Shown piece after piece: positions 27,426-37,855 of a stretch of 64,000 bases of DNA. The notes below the pieces were generated by a model. It did not search any database. It had not been told where the DNA came from and saw only the letters and a program-made list of their open reading frames with translations. Both the position numbers and the translations under genes were made by a program. The stretch covers positions 310,001 through 374,000 of the forward strand of contig JFNU01000202.1 in assembly GCA_000634515.1 (NCBI GenBank), in the 5' to 3' direction. This DNA comes from Prochlorococcus sp. scB245a_520K10. Lineage in GTDB: Bacteria > Cyanobacteriota > Cyanobacteriia > PCC-6307 > Cyanobiaceae. The stretch's first letter is position 1, and each line of letters starts with the position of its first letter.

Positions 27426-29201
27426 CTAATAATGATTAGCAACTTTTCTGTGATGAACTGCTGTCTTGCATGATAAATCAGAAACATTACCATTTTCAAC
27501 AATCCCGTAAATTATCCAATGATCTGGAGTTTCCATTCTGGAACTAACTTTACAATCTAAAAAGGCGAGTGAATCTGAGAGAACTGGTCCTCCTGCAGCG
27601 ATGTTGCTAATTACATTTACATCTGCAAATCTGTCAGCTCCTGGGGCAAATCTTTTTAAAAAATGTCTGAACATTTTTTGATAGTTATCTTCTCTCAAGA
27701 TATTCACAACGAAACCTTTCCCAACTTGCATATATGATTCAATAGCTCTATCTTTTGCTACTGCCACTGTAATACCTGGTGGAGAAAAGCTTGCTTGACT
27801 AACCCAACTTGCTACCATTGCACTTTGTCTAAATGTAGAACCTTCCCCTTGGCTCGCTGTAACTACATATAATCCCCCGCTTAATCTACCTAACGCTTTA
27901 TCTAAATTTGAATCAAGGCTCTTCATAGAGGCAATATTCTTCTTTTTATTAATCAATTGACCCAAGTCAGTTCCAGCTTCTTCGAATTGTTGATAAACAA
28001 TTGGATCTGGAACATTTCTAACTCTCAGAGGCGAAAATGCCTCTTTCTGTCCTAGTTCTCTTAATTTATTTGCTAGTGAATCTATTGGTTCATCATTTCC
28101 ACCAAATGCATCGTATACAGCCGTAAATTGTTTTGGTTTTAATGCTGCAAACAATGTTCCAAGAGATTCTTTTAAATCATTATCCGAATATACTGGCCAT
28201 GTGGGAATAACCACCGCTTTTGATTCAGAAATTAAACTTGTTAATTCTTGAGGGTCAGAAGATCTTAAGTCAATTAATTGAACCTGCGCATCTGCTTTAC
28301 TTATTCCATGAGATATAGCTTGACTTAATCGATCGCAATATCCATAGTCGCTTACATAACATACCGATACAAATTCATTACCTTTACTTTTATTGCTGCT
28401 CCATTCTAGATATTTTCCTTTCCAAAAATTGACCTGATTATGGAGCAAAGGCCCATGACCAACAGCTATTGTTTTTAATGCAGGTAGCTTATCTATTCTT
28501 TTAATTGCTTGAAGAACGCTTCTAGCGTTTGGACCCATAAGGCAATCGTAATAAAAACGGAAATCATCGTATATTTCTTTTTGATCAGTGTCAAAAAATT
28601 CGTCAGAACAATAATGGAGTCCAAATGCATCGCATGTATAGAGTACATTTGTGCTGTGATCATATGAAAATATGGTATCTGGCCAATGTAAATTTGGTGC
28701 ACTTATAAATTCAATATTATGTTCTAAACCACTATTAGGATTAGTTCCGAGATTTAAAAACTCTCCACTCTTAACCTCTAGATGCTTAAAGGGAATATGA
28801 ATTTGGTCTTCAATAAATTTAAGGGCTAATTTTGATCCAACTACTGTGATATTTTGGTTTTGTTCTAAAAGATTACCTATTAAACCAGAGTGATCAGGTT
28901 CTGTATGGCTTGTAATTAGATAGTCAACTTCTTGAGGATTTACCTTTTTCAGTAATTCTTCAAACCATAATTCTTCGAACTTTGCGTGACTAGTATCAAT
29001 AATTGCTAGTTTCTCGCCTTTAATAATAAAACTATTGTAGGTAGTTCCATTTCTTAAACCAAATTCAATATCAAATCTACTGCGATCCCAATCTAAAGAT
29101 CTTATGGCACAAGAATCATCAGCAAAGTTTTGAGATTGAACCGTCAACTTGTTATTAGTTTGTGCCAATTTAGAATTACTTGTCTGGGCAGAGGCTATCA
29201 T
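27426..29201 (-). CDS. flv3: Flavodiiron protein Flv3-type (canonical iron ligands)
   Basis: The 591-aa partner of the next gene. All canonical diiron ligands are present: H99, E101, D103 and H104 (HTEPDH), H172 (NLHWPDT), D191 (CDAFG) and H249 (GHGP). Flavodoxin and C-terminal flavin-reductase domains follow. With Flv1 it carries out the Mehler-like, ROS-free reduction of O2 by NAD(P)H or ferredoxin. It is the first gene of flv3-flv1-FMN reductase. It is divergent from alaS across a 119-bp spacer holding an inverted repeat. Confidence 0.94.
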   Translation of the reverse strand: MIASAQTSNSKLAQTNNKLTVQSQNFADDSCAIRSLDWDRSRFDIEFGLRNGTTYNSFIIKGEKLAIIDTSHAKFEELWFEELLKKVNPQEVDYLITSHTEPDHSGLIGNLLEQNQNITVVGSKLALKFIEDQIHIPFKHLEVKSGEFLNLGTNPNSGLEHNIEFISAPNLHWPDTIFSYDHSTNVLYTCDAFGLHYCSDEFFDTDQKEIYDDFRFYYDCLMGPNARSVLQAIKRIDKLPALKTIAVGHGPLLHNQVNFWKGKYLEWSSNKSKGNEFVSVCYVSDYGYCDRLSQAISHGISKADAQVQLIDLRSSDPQELTSLISESKAVVIPTWPVYSDNDLKESLGTLFAALKPKQFTAVYDAFGGNDEPIDSLANKLRELGQKEAFSPLRVRNVPDPIVYQQFEEAGTDLGQLINKKKNIASMKSLDSNLDKALGRLSGGLYVVTASQGEGSTFRQSAMVASWVSQASFSPPGITVAVAKDRAIESYMQVGKGFVVNILREDNYQKMFRHFLKRFAPGADRFADVNVISNIAAGGPVLSDSLAFLDCKVSSRMETPDHWIIYGIVENGNVSDLSCKTAVHHRKVANHY

Positions 29202-29247
29202 AGAATAATGAGCTTTATAAATTAACTTTAGTTATATAGAATATAAA

Positions 29248-29285
29248 TTCGCGTGATTATTTTTGCGAAATAACCGAAATTACGC
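29248..29285. promoter_or_regulatory. Inverted repeats in the flv3/alaS divergent spacer
   Basis: Two nested dyads: TTCGC (29248-29252) with GCGAA (29265-29269), and GCGTGATT (29251-29258) with AATTACGC (29278-29285), one mismatch. The site lies 47 bp before flv3 and 36 bp before alaS. It is a candidate operator, but no known consensus (NtcA, Fur, LexA) fits well. Confidence 0.35.
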
Positions 29286-29320
29286 TTTTCTTTAATTTTT
29301 AATCTTCTTATTCTGGATAA

Positions 29321-31981
29321 ATGACATCTCAACTAATTAAAAAAATAGTTACTGGAGATGAGATAAGAAATGCTTTTTTAAAATTTTATAGTGAAAAATT
29401 ACATAAAATTATTCCAAGCGCATCTTTGATCCCAGATGACCCTACGGTTATGCTCACAATTGCTGGAATGCTACCTTTTAAACCAGTTTTTTTAGGTTTA
29501 AAAGAAAGACCATCAAAAAGGGCTACATCTAGCCAAAAGTGCATCAGAACAAACGATATAGAAAACGTTGGAGTTACAGCTAGACATCACACTTTTTTTG
29601 AAATGCTTGGTAATTTCTCTTTTGGAGATTATTTTAAACGTGAGGCTATTCAATGGGCTTGGGAATTAGTTACTAATATTTATCAACTTTCTGTTGAAAA
29701 TATAATTGTGAGTGTTTTTCACGAAGACGAAGAGTCTGCAAAAATTTGGAGAGATGAAATTGGTATTCATCCAGATAGGATAGTTAAACTAGGTGAGGAA
29801 GATAATTTTTGGTCATCTGGAAAAACAGGTCCATGTGGACCTTGTTCAGAACTTTATTATGATTTTAATCCTGAAAAGGGTCTGAAGAATATTGATTTAG
29901 AAGATGGAGATCGTTTTATTGAATTTTATAATCTTGTTTTTATGCAATATAATCGTGATCCTAATGGAAAATTGACAGATTTAAAATTTAAAAATATTGA
30001 TACAGGAATGGGTCTTGAAAGGATGGCTCAAATACTACAAAAAAAGCAAAATAATTATGAAACAGATTTAATTTTTCCTATTATTCAAAAAATTTGTGAG
30101 ATTGCAAATATTGATTATTTTTCTTCAGATGATAAAAACAAAATTTCTTTAAAAATCATTGGTGATCATACAAGAGCTGTTATTCATTTAATTTCTGATG
30201 GAGTAGCAGCAAGTAATCTCGGCAGGGGATACATATTAAGAAGGCTTATTAGAAGAATGGTCAGACATGGCAGATTATTAGGTATAACAAATGAATTTTT
30301 ACCTCATATTGCTACTGTTGGGATTAATTTAATGCAAAATAATTATCCTGATTTAAAAAATAATAATGATTTAATTTTGAATGAGATAAAAATTGAAGAA
30401 ATAAGATTTAGGGAAACTCTTGAAAGAGGAGAGAAATTGCTAGATGAGTTAATTTCTTCAGGGCAGAAATTAATTTCTGGTTTTAAAGCTTTTGAACTTT
30501 ATGATACTTATGGATTTCCTCTAGAACTTACTGTAGAAATTGCTGAAGAAAATAGTATCAGTGTAGATGTAAAGGGTTTTGAAGAAGAAATGAATGCACA
30601 AAAAGAGAGAGCTAAAGCTGCTGCAAGTAATATTGATTTGACATTAGAAGGATCATTAGAGCGAGAAATAGATCTTTTTAACGAAACTGTTTTTAATGGT
30701 TATAATTCACTCCTTTCGGAAGCTGAAATAAAGGGTATATTCCTGGATTCAACATTAGTTAAACAAGCAAGTGAAGGTCAGAAAGTTTTAATTGTTCTTG
30801 ATCAGACAACTTTTTATGGAGAATCTGGCGGGCAAGTTGGTGATATTGGAACGATAATTTCAAAAGATGTAGAGGTCTTAGTTGATAATGTTATGCGAAA
30901 GAAAAATGTTTTTTTACATTATGGAACCATCAAAAAAGGAATATTAACTATTGGACAAAAAGTTAAGACTAATGTTAGCTCCTCTAATAGAGCTAAGGCT
31001 GCTGCAAATCATACAGCTACTCATTTATTACAATCTGCACTTAAATCAGTTGTTCATGAAAGTGTTGGACAAAAAGGTTCATTAGTAGCCTTTAATAAAT
31101 TACGATTTGACTTTAATTCCTCTAATCCTATTTCCAAAGATCAAATTTCTAAGATTGAGACTTTAGTTAACTCTTGGATTACGGAAAATCATGCCCTAGA
31201 AATAAAAAATATGTCTAAGAGTGAGGCTCTTGAAAAGGGCGCAGTCGCCATGTTTGGAGAAAAATATGATGATGAAGTACGCGTTGTTAATGTACCAGGA
31301 GTTTCAATGGAACTTTGTGGTGGCACACATGTTAAAACTACATCCGAATTAGGTTCTTTCAAAATAATAAGTGAGGAAGGAATCTCAGCTGGAGTCAGAA
31401 GAATTGAAGCATTATCAGGCCAATCAGCATTAGACTATTTCAGTGATAGAAATGCTTTAGTAAATCAACTAAGTGATTTCTTAAAAGCAAATCCTAATCA
31501 ACTTTTTGAAAGGGTTAATAATTTGCAAGCAGAGCTTATTAATAAGAATAAAGAGATACAAAAAATGAAAGATGAAATTGCATATTTTAAATACTCTTCT
31601 ATCAAATCATCCGCAGAAATAGTAAATTCTTTTTCAATTTTAGTAAATCAGATTGATGGCTTAGATGGGAATTCTTTGCAATCTGCAGCACTTAATTTAA
31701 CTTCTCATTTAGGAAATAAAGCAATAGTGATTCTTGGGGGAATACCAAATCCAGAAAATAGAAAGTTGTTATTTGTAGTTTCTTTAGGTGATGATTCAGT
31801 AAAAATAGGATTGCATGCAGGTAAATTAATTAATGAGATTGCAAGAATTTGTTCGGGAGGTGGAGGAGGAAAGCCTAACTTTGCTCAAGCAGGTGCTAAA
31901 GATATTGATAAGTTAAGTGATGCTTTAGATTATGCTAAAAAATATTTGCATAAAACATTAGATAGTCATTCTGATAAATAA
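29321..31981 (+). CDS. alaS: Alanyl-tRNA synthetase
   Basis: Charges tRNA-Ala. The class II catalytic domain (1-about 240) has the [20 protein letters not shown] motif and GDHTRAV segment. The editing domain contains [11 protein letters not shown] and the partner CGGTHV, which supply the zinc site. The C-terminal C-Ala region ends with [17 protein letters not shown]. At 886 aa it is full length. Its last 16 bases overlap the convergent speA. Confidence 0.97.
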   Translation: MTSQLIKKIVTGDEIRNAFLKFYSEKLHKIIPSASLIPDDPTVMLTIAGMLPFKPVFLGLKERPSKRATSSQKCIRTNDIENVGVTARHHTFFEMLGNFSFGDYFKREAIQWAWELVTNIYQLSVENIIVSVFHEDEESAKIWRDEIGIHPDRIVKLGEEDNFWSSGKTGPCGPCSELYYDFNPEKGLKNIDLEDGDRFIEFYNLVFMQYNRDPNGKLTDLKFKNIDTGMGLERMAQILQKKQNNYETDLIFPIIQKICEIANIDYFSSDDKNKISLKIIGDHTRAVIHLISDGVAASNLGRGYILRRLIRRMVRHGRLLGITNEFLPHIATVGINLMQNNYPDLKNNNDLILNEIKIEEIRFRETLERGEKLLDELISSGQKLISGFKAFELYDTYGFPLELTVEIAEENSISVDVKGFEEEMNAQKERAKAAASNIDLTLEGSLEREIDLFNETVFNGYNSLLSEAEIKGIFLDSTLVKQASEGQKVLIVLDQTTFYGESGGQVGDIGTIISKDVEVLVDNVMRKKNVFLHYGTIKKGILTIGQKVKTNVSSSNRAKAAANHTATHLLQSALKSVVHESVGQKGSLVAFNKLRFDFNSSNPISKDQISKIETLVNSWITENHALEIKNMSKSEALEKGAVAMFGEKYDDEVRVVNVPGVSMELCGGTHVKTTSELGSFKIISEEGISAGVRRIEALSGQSALDYFSDRNALVNQLSDFLKANPNQLFERVNNLQAELINKNKEIQKMKDEIAYFKYSSIKSSAEIVNSFSILVNQIDGLDGNSLQSAALNLTSHLGNKAIVILGGIPNPENRKLLFVVSLGDDSVKIGLHAGKLINEIARICSGGGGGKPNFAQAGAKDIDKLSDALDYAKKYLHKTLDSHSDK

Positions 31982-33912
31982 CTACTTTTTCTGAGACTAA
32001 TTTCGATTTGATCCATTAATTTCCTCGCTTCTTCAATGGTTAATTTTTTTTGATCAATTGCTGATTCAGTATTAATTCTTATAGATTCAACCAAAGAAGC
32101 TGAACTGTAATCTAATAATTGTAAAATTTCAGATTTACTGTCCTCTTTAATAATATTTTTGACCTTATATGAATCATCTTGATTTATATCTATATGAACA
32201 ACGTTTGTATTGCCAAATAAATTGTGCAAGTTTCCTAGTGATTCTTGATAGGCTCCAGTCATAAAAATTCCAATTAGATAATCTTTATCTTCTTCTGGCT
32301 TATGTAAATTTAGTAATGATTTAATTTTTCCATCATCAATAAAATTATTTAGTTTACCATCTGAATCACAAGTTAAATCTGCAAAGTTGCCTTTGCAGAA
32401 AGGCTCCTCTAAGTGCCTATGTATTGGTACTATTGGAAAAATCTGATTTATTGCCCAGCTATCGGGGATAGATTTAAAGATAGATAAATTTGCATAATAA
32501 GTTGATGCAAGAGTTTCTGTAATTTCAGATAAATCAGGGTGATTGATTTCATCATTATTCAAGTTATTAGAAATTTCTTTTGCGCAAGCCCAAGTAAGTT
32601 CTTCGGCATAAGCTCTTTCTGCCAAACTTAAAAATCCTAATCTAAAAGCGACTAAGCAATCTTCTTTAAACTTTTTTGCATCATTCCATAGTTCAATTAT
32701 TTGAGATAAATTTATTTTTTTATTTTTAAGTTTTTTCAATTCATTGAAAGTTTCAAGCAAATTTGAAATTATTAATTGTTGATTTTTTTTATCAAAAATT
32801 TGTAGTTTGGAACTGACATGGCTTGTTCCTAAGACATTAAAAATTAAAACTGAACAATGACTAATGATTGCTCTTCCACTTTCTGAGATTATGGTTGGAT
32901 GCTTTATATTATTTAATTCACATGAATCCTTAATAGTTGCAATTACATCGTTAGCATAATTTTGAAGAGAATAATTAGTAGAGGTGTTTGAGGAGGTTTT
33001 AGTTCCATCAAAATCTATTCCTAATCCTCCCCCAACGTCGATATATTGCATTGGGGCTCCTAGTTTGCATAGTTCAACATATATTTGACTCGCTTCTTGT
33101 AATGCGTCTTTGATCACAGCAATATCACTTATTTGACTGCCTATGTGAAAATGGAGCAATTTCATTTCGTTAATAAGATTTGCTTCTTTTAGTTCTTTTA
33201 TTGTCAACATAATTTCTGGGATTGATAATCCAAATTTGGAATTATCTCCAATAGATTTACCCCACCTACCACTACTTTTACTTGATAACTTTGCTCTAAT
33301 TCCTATCAATGGAGTCGCGTTAAGTTCTTGAACTGCTTGAATAATTCTTTTTACCTCATCTCGTTGTTCAATAACTATTATTGGATTTTTGCCGAGTTTT
33401 CTGGCCAAAGTAGCAATCTCAATATATTTTTTATCTTTATACCCGTTACATATTAATAATGAATTTTGGTTTTCAAGAAGTGCAAGGCCAATTAATAGTT
33501 CTGATTTACTTCCTACTTCTAAACCAAAATTCCATTGGCTACCAAACTCTATAATCTTTTCTAGGACATTTTTCTGTTGATTACATTTGACAGGAAAAAC
33601 GCCTTGATAAATGTTCTTATAATTATAGGTTTTTATTGCTTTTAAAAAAGAGTCATGTAATGCATTTATGCGATCTTTCAAGATATCATTAAACCTTATG
33701 ATTAATGGAGGATTTATTTCTCTGCTCTTAAGTTCTTTGACAAGCTTAAAAAGATCAATCTTATTTTCAGATTTTATATCTTTAGTTACTGATATATTTC
33801 CTTTGGAATTTATAGAAAAATATTTATCTCCCCATTTGTCTATGTTATAAGTCGAAATACTATCTTCAATAGTCCAAATATTCTTTAATTTTTTCGGCTC
33901 AAAATTGGTCAA
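31966..33912 (-). CDS. speA: Biosynthetic arginine decarboxylase
   Basis: Makes agmatine from arginine, the first step of polyamine synthesis by the agmatine route. Alanine-racemase-like barrel with PLP lysine K109 in [10 protein letters not shown]. It has [10 protein letters not shown] and the glycine-rich [14 protein letters not shown]. The second domain carries the cysteine motif [12 protein letters not shown]. At 648 aa it is the long SpeA type. The gene is 16 bp overlapped by alaS at its 3' end and is divergent from ndk by 122 bp. Confidence 0.95.
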   Translation of the reverse strand: MTNFEPKKLKNIWTIEDSISTYNIDKWGDKYFSINSKGNISVTKDIKSENKIDLFKLVKELKSREINPPLIIRFNDILKDRINALHDSFLKAIKTYNYKNIYQGVFPVKCNQQKNVLEKIIEFGSQWNFGLEVGSKSELLIGLALLENQNSLLICNGYKDKKYIEIATLARKLGKNPIIVIEQRDEVKRIIQAVQELNATPLIGIRAKLSSKSSGRWGKSIGDNSKFGLSIPEIMLTIKELKEANLINEMKLLHFHIGSQISDIAVIKDALQEASQIYVELCKLGAPMQYIDVGGGLGIDFDGTKTSSNTSTNYSLQNYANDVIATIKDSCELNNIKHPTIISESGRAIISHCSVLIFNVLGTSHVSSKLQIFDKKNQQLIISNLLETFNELKKLKNKKINLSQIIELWNDAKKFKEDCLVAFRLGFLSLAERAYAEELTWACAKEISNNLNNDEINHPDLSEITETLASTYYANLSIFKSIPDSWAINQIFPIVPIHRHLEEPFCKGNFADLTCDSDGKLNNFIDDGKIKSLLNLHKPEEDKDYLIGIFMTGAYQESLGNLHNLFGNTNVVHIDINQDDSYKVKNIIKEDSKSEILQLLDYSSASLVESIRINTESAIDQKKLTIEEARKLMDQIEISLRKSSYLSE

Positions 33913-34034
33913 TTTATGTCTTAGTGATTAATAAATGTTTTTGAAAATAACTCAAAACAATATCTTTTATTTTAATGATTACTTGCCAAGTTACCACCCA
34001 AAAGTTGAATATACATAGAGTGATTATTAACTAA

Positions 34035-34493
34035 ATGACCAAAGAGAGAACCTTTATTGCAATTAAACCAGATGGAGTTCAAAGAGGATATGTTTCTGAG
34101 ATTATTGGCAGATTTGAAAAAAAAGGATTTAAATTGGTTGGATTAAAGCAATTAATTCCTTCAAAAGAACTTGCTCAAAATCATTATGGAGTACATAGAG
34201 AAAGACCCTTTTTTGGCGATTTAGTAGACTTTATTTCAAGTGGACCTGTTGTAGCAATGGTGTGGGAAGGCGAAGGAGTTATTTTGAGTGCTAGAAAACT
34301 AATAGGTGCAACAAAACCCCTGGAAGCAGAGCCTGGAACGATTAGAGGTGATTTAGCTATTGATATTGGGAGGAATATTATTCATGGCTCTGATGGAGAA
34401 GATACAGCAAAATTTGAAATTGATCTATGGTTTAACGAAGAGGAATTATGTGAGTGGGAAACTTCTGATTCGAAATGGCGATCTGAAGATTAA
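34035..34493 (+). CDS. ndk: Nucleoside diphosphate kinase
   Basis: Moves phosphate between nucleoside di- and triphosphates through a phosphohistidine. K11 (KPDGVQRG), the [16 protein letters not shown] segment and the catalytic H117 in NIIHGSDG are all present. At 152 aa it has the usual length. It is 3 bp from the convergent thiO stop. Confidence 0.97.
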   Translation: MTKERTFIAIKPDGVQRGYVSEIIGRFEKKGFKLVGLKQLIPSKELAQNHYGVHRERPFFGDLVDFISSGPVVAMVWEGEGVILSARKLIGATKPLEAEPGTIRGDLAIDIGRNIIHGSDGEDTAKFEIDLWFNEEELCEWETSDSKWRSED

Positions 34494-34496
34494 AAT

Positions 34497-35606
34497 TTAA
34501 ATCGCAAATCTATCTAAACTAAATTTTTCTAAAAAACTTTTTTCTATTTCTTTGAGATTTTTATTTTGAACTATTTTTAAAAGAAGATCACTTGTTATTG
34601 CAGAAAATAAAACCCCATTTCTGTAATGTCCTGTAGCTATAAAAAGATTTTCAATTTTTGATTTTCCAATTATTGGTTTTAGATCTGGTGTGCAAGGTCT
34701 AAATCCCCACCAATGTTCCATTTGTGGCCAATTAATAGCTTCTGGCAATAAGGAGCGAATGCCTTCTTGCAGTTGTTTTATTCCATTAGGCGTATTACCC
34801 TGATTAAATATTGAATCTTTTTCAACTGTCGCTCCAACTATAATAAGTCCATCATCACGGGGAACTAGATAAGTTTTTGGACCAAAAATAACTCTTTTCA
34901 AAAAATTTGTTGGACCTTGTATTGATAGCATTTGTCCCTTTACGGGAAAGACTGGAATCTTATTAAAAATTTTTTTACTCCAAGCACCGCTGCATATAAT
35001 TGCTTTTTCGCAGTTAATTTTTTTTATTTCCCCAGTGGCACATGAAACTGTTGCACCTGTAATTTTGTTTTTTTCGAATGTCAAATCCTCTACTTCTGAT
35101 CCCTCTTGAAATTCTACTCCATGCAAGGAGCATGCTCTTTCAAGAGCACGCATCAGTCTTCTTCGGTTATCTATTTGACCATCTTGTTCAAAAAGTAAAC
35201 CATGTTTCCAAATAGAATTTATTCCATTAATTTCTGTTTGAAGATCTTTGTGATTTAAATATTTTCCATATTCATAAGTGGGAAACTCTTCAAGATCTTC
35301 TTTGTTTTTAAAAGGAACTACTATGCCACATTTTTTTAAACCGCATTTAATATTACTATCTTGTTCAATACTTTTTATCCACTTTGGAATTAGATTTTGA
35401 CTTTCTTGGCCAAATTTTAGTAATTCATCTTCGAGCCCTTCGGCATGAGTAGCTAACATTCCTGCAGCAACAAATCCAGCTGATTCATTTCTGTTTTTGC
35501 TTAAAACTAAAACTTTGAAGTTATTTTTAGAAAATTCATAAGCAATAGATAAACCTAAAAGTCCACCGCCAATGATTAATATTGAATTTTTGGTTTCTTG
35601 TGCCAT
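34497..35606 (-). CDS. thiO: FAD-dependent glycine oxidase, ThiO-like
   Basis: A DAO-family oxidoreductase of 369 aa. FAD loop IIGGGLLGLSIAYEF opens the protein. PVKGQMLSIQGP follows, and the C-terminal WWGFRPCTPDLKPIIG and GHYRNGVLFSAIT are the ThiO-type glycine-oxidase signature (imine supply for thiazole). A general D-amino-acid oxidase activity cannot be ruled out from sequence. No thiG or thiS is next to it. Its start faces gatB across 79 bp. Confidence 0.85.
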   Translation of the reverse strand: MAQETKNSILIIGGGLLGLSIAYEFSKNNFKVLVLSKNRNESAGFVAAGMLATHAEGLEDELLKFGQESQNLIPKWIKSIEQDSNIKCGLKKCGIVVPFKNKEDLEEFPTYEYGKYLNHKDLQTEINGINSIWKHGLLFEQDGQIDNRRRLMRALERACSLHGVEFQEGSEVEDLTFEKNKITGATVSCATGEIKKINCEKAIICSGAWSKKIFNKIPVFPVKGQMLSIQGPTNFLKRVIFGPKTYLVPRDDGLIIVGATVEKDSIFNQGNTPNGIKQLQEGIRSLLPEAINWPQMEHWWGFRPCTPDLKPIIGKSKIENLFIATGHYRNGVLFSAITSDLLLKIVQNKNLKEIEKSFLEKFSLDRFAI

Positions 35607-35685
35607 TTAAAAATTAATATTTTTATTTGTGTTTTGGTCCTCTTTTTCTTTATATCCAATAATATTAGTAAAGAGACTTTTGATA

Positions 35686-37158
35686 ATGAACAATTTGGAA
35701 TCTTGGGAAGCTGTGATTGGTTTGGAAACTCATGTACAGCTTAATACGAAAAGTAAAATATTCACATCTGCGTCAACAGCTTTTGGTGATGCACCTAATA
35801 CACATATAGATCCTGTAGTTTGTGGATTGCCAGGAACTCTGCCAGTTTTGAATGAGACTGTTCTTGAGTATGCTGTAAAAACTTCGTTAGCATTAAATTT
35901 AAACGTTGCAGAACATTGTAAATTTGATAGAAAACAATATTTTTATCCTGATCTGCCTAAAAATTATCAAATTTCACAATTTGATGAGCCACTAGCTGAA
36001 AATGGCTGGTTAGAGGTTGAAATAATTGAAAAGGATAAAGAACCTTATATCAAAAAAATTGGGATAGAAAGGCTACATATGGAAGAAGACGCCGGAAAAC
36101 TAGTCCATTCAGGAAGTGATAGATTAGCTGGCTCAAAGTATTCTTTAGTTGATTATAATCGAGCCGGAATAGCACTTTGTGAGATTGTAAGTAAACCAGA
36201 TATTAGATCCGGTAAAGAGGCATCCGAATATGCTTCAGAAATTAGAAGAACAGTTAGATATCTAGGAGTATCAGACGGAAATATGCAAGAGGGTTCATTA
36301 CGCTGTGATGTCAATATTTCAGTTAGAAAAGGACCTAATGCTCCTTTTGGTACCAAAGTGGAAATAAAAAATATGAATTCATTTTCTGCAATTCAAAAGG
36401 CTTGTGATTATGAAATAGCCAGACAAATAGAAGTTTATGAAAATGGAGGAAAAATTTTCCAAGAAACAAGGTTATGGGATGAAGCTAAGCAATTAACGAA
36501 AAGTATGAGATTAAAAGAAGGTAGCAGTGACTATAGATATTTCCCGGATCCTGACTTAGGTCCAATTGAAATAACAAAAGCCCAACAAGAAATATGGTTT
36601 AAAGAACTACCAGAATTACCTTCAAAGAAAAGAAATAAATACGTAAGTCAATTTGGATTGTCTGCATATGATGCAAGGGTAATTTCTGATGAAATAAGCA
36701 TGGCAAACTTTTTTGAAGAAACAGTAGCAAATGGTGCCGAGGCCAAACTAGCTTCAAATTGGGTAACAAGTGATATTGTGGGCTATTTAAAATCAAACAA
36801 ACTAAGTTTTAGTGAATTAAAGCTTAGTCCTGAAAATCTTGCTGAAATGATTAGCATGATTGCAAAAAATATAATTAGTGGAAAAATTGCAAAAGAAATT
36901 TTACCTGAACTAATTCAAAAAAATATTTCTCCGAAAAAATTAGTTGAAGAAAAAGGTTTAGCAATGATATCTGATTCTTCAAGTATTTTACCAATAATTG
37001 ATGAACTTATAAATGAACATCCAAATGAAGTTCAAGCATTTAAAAATGGCAAAACTAAGTTACTTGGCTTTTTTGTTGGTCAACTTATGAAAAGAACAAA
37101 AGGTAAAGCTGACCCTAAACTTGCAAATAAACTTCTTATGGAAAAATTAAATAGCTAA
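35686..37158 (+). CDS. gatB: Asp-tRNA(Asn)/Glu-tRNA(Gln) amidotransferase subunit B
   Basis: tRNA-binding subunit of GatCAB, which converts misacylated Glu-tRNA(Gln) to Gln-tRNA(Gln). WEAVIGLETHVQLNTKSKIF opens the protein and is used to choose ATG 35686 (490 aa). A GTG at 35629 would add 19 hydrophobic residues that do not belong to the family. Conserved stretches CGLPGTLPVLN, YFYPDLPKNYQISQ, VDYNRAGIALCEIVS and SDYRYFPDPDLGP are present. The C-terminal YqeY-like tail is intact. Confidence 0.96.
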   Translation: MNNLESWEAVIGLETHVQLNTKSKIFTSASTAFGDAPNTHIDPVVCGLPGTLPVLNETVLEYAVKTSLALNLNVAEHCKFDRKQYFYPDLPKNYQISQFDEPLAENGWLEVEIIEKDKEPYIKKIGIERLHMEEDAGKLVHSGSDRLAGSKYSLVDYNRAGIALCEIVSKPDIRSGKEASEYASEIRRTVRYLGVSDGNMQEGSLRCDVNISVRKGPNAPFGTKVEIKNMNSFSAIQKACDYEIARQIEVYENGGKIFQETRLWDEAKQLTKSMRLKEGSSDYRYFPDPDLGPIEITKAQQEIWFKELPELPSKKRNKYVSQFGLSAYDARVISDEISMANFFEETVANGAEAKLASNWVTSDIVGYLKSNKLSFSELKLSPENLAEMISMIAKNIISGKIAKEILPELIQKNISPKKLVEEKGLAMISDSSSILPIIDELINEHPNEVQAFKNGKTKLLGFFVGQLMKRTKGKADPKLANKLLMEKLNS

Positions 37159-37161
37159 AGC

Positions 37162-37779
37162 TTAAAGAAGCTCTTTTATAGTATTGATCCATTTATTTTG
37201 ATCATCCGAATTATCTAAAATAATATCTGAAAATTTTCTTTTTTCTTCAAAACTTAATTGAAAATTTATCAATTTGTATGCTTCTTTTTCGCTAATTTGA
37301 TCTCTTGTGATAAGTCTGGTTTTTTGTAGTTCTTTAGGACATTTAACTAACCATATTTCAGTGCAAATATCTTCAAATTTTGCTTCAAACAATAATGGAA
37401 TAACCAATAATATAGTTTGATTATTTTTGTATTGACTGCATTCTTCTATCATTCTTTCTTTAATTAAGGGGTGAAGTAGTTTTTCAATCCATTCCTTGCT
37501 TGCTGAATGTTTAAAAATAATGTTCCTTAAAAGTTTTCTGTTTATTTCCCTTTCTGAATTGCTCTTATTATCAATAATTTTATCTCCAAAATAATCTAAA
37601 ATTTTCTTATATCCATATGTGTTTGGTTTGATTAATTCTCTTGAAAAATGATCTGCATCTAATATTGGTATGTTTGTATGTTTTCTAATGTAATTAGTTA
37701 TGGTTGTCTTCCCACTTGCAATACCTCCTGTTAAACCAATCCTTCTTTGGTTGTTTTTTGATTTTTGAAGAATATCCAT
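37162..37779 (-). CDS. coaE: Dephospho-CoA kinase
   Basis: Last step of coenzyme A synthesis. P-loop GGIASGKTT (18-26), then DADHFSREL and the LID/NMP segments characteristic of CoaE, including HPLIKERM and LVIPLLFEAKFE. Length is 205 aa, normal. The stop lies 3 bp from the gatB stop; its start is divergent from argJ by 76 bp. Confidence 0.94.
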   Translation of the reverse strand: MDILQKSKNNQRRIGLTGGIASGKTTITNYIRKHTNIPILDADHFSRELIKPNTYGYKKILDYFGDKIIDNKSNSEREINRKLLRNIIFKHSASKEWIEKLLHPLIKERMIEECSQYKNNQTILLVIPLLFEAKFEDICTEIWLVKCPKELQKTRLITRDQISEKEAYKLINFQLSFEEKRKFSDIILDNSDDQNKWINTIKELL

Positions 37780-37855
37780 ATAATTAATAATAATCTAATT
37801 ACTTAGTTTCTTTAGTATTAAAGAGTAGTTAGTATGAATTAAAATACCAAAAAGT

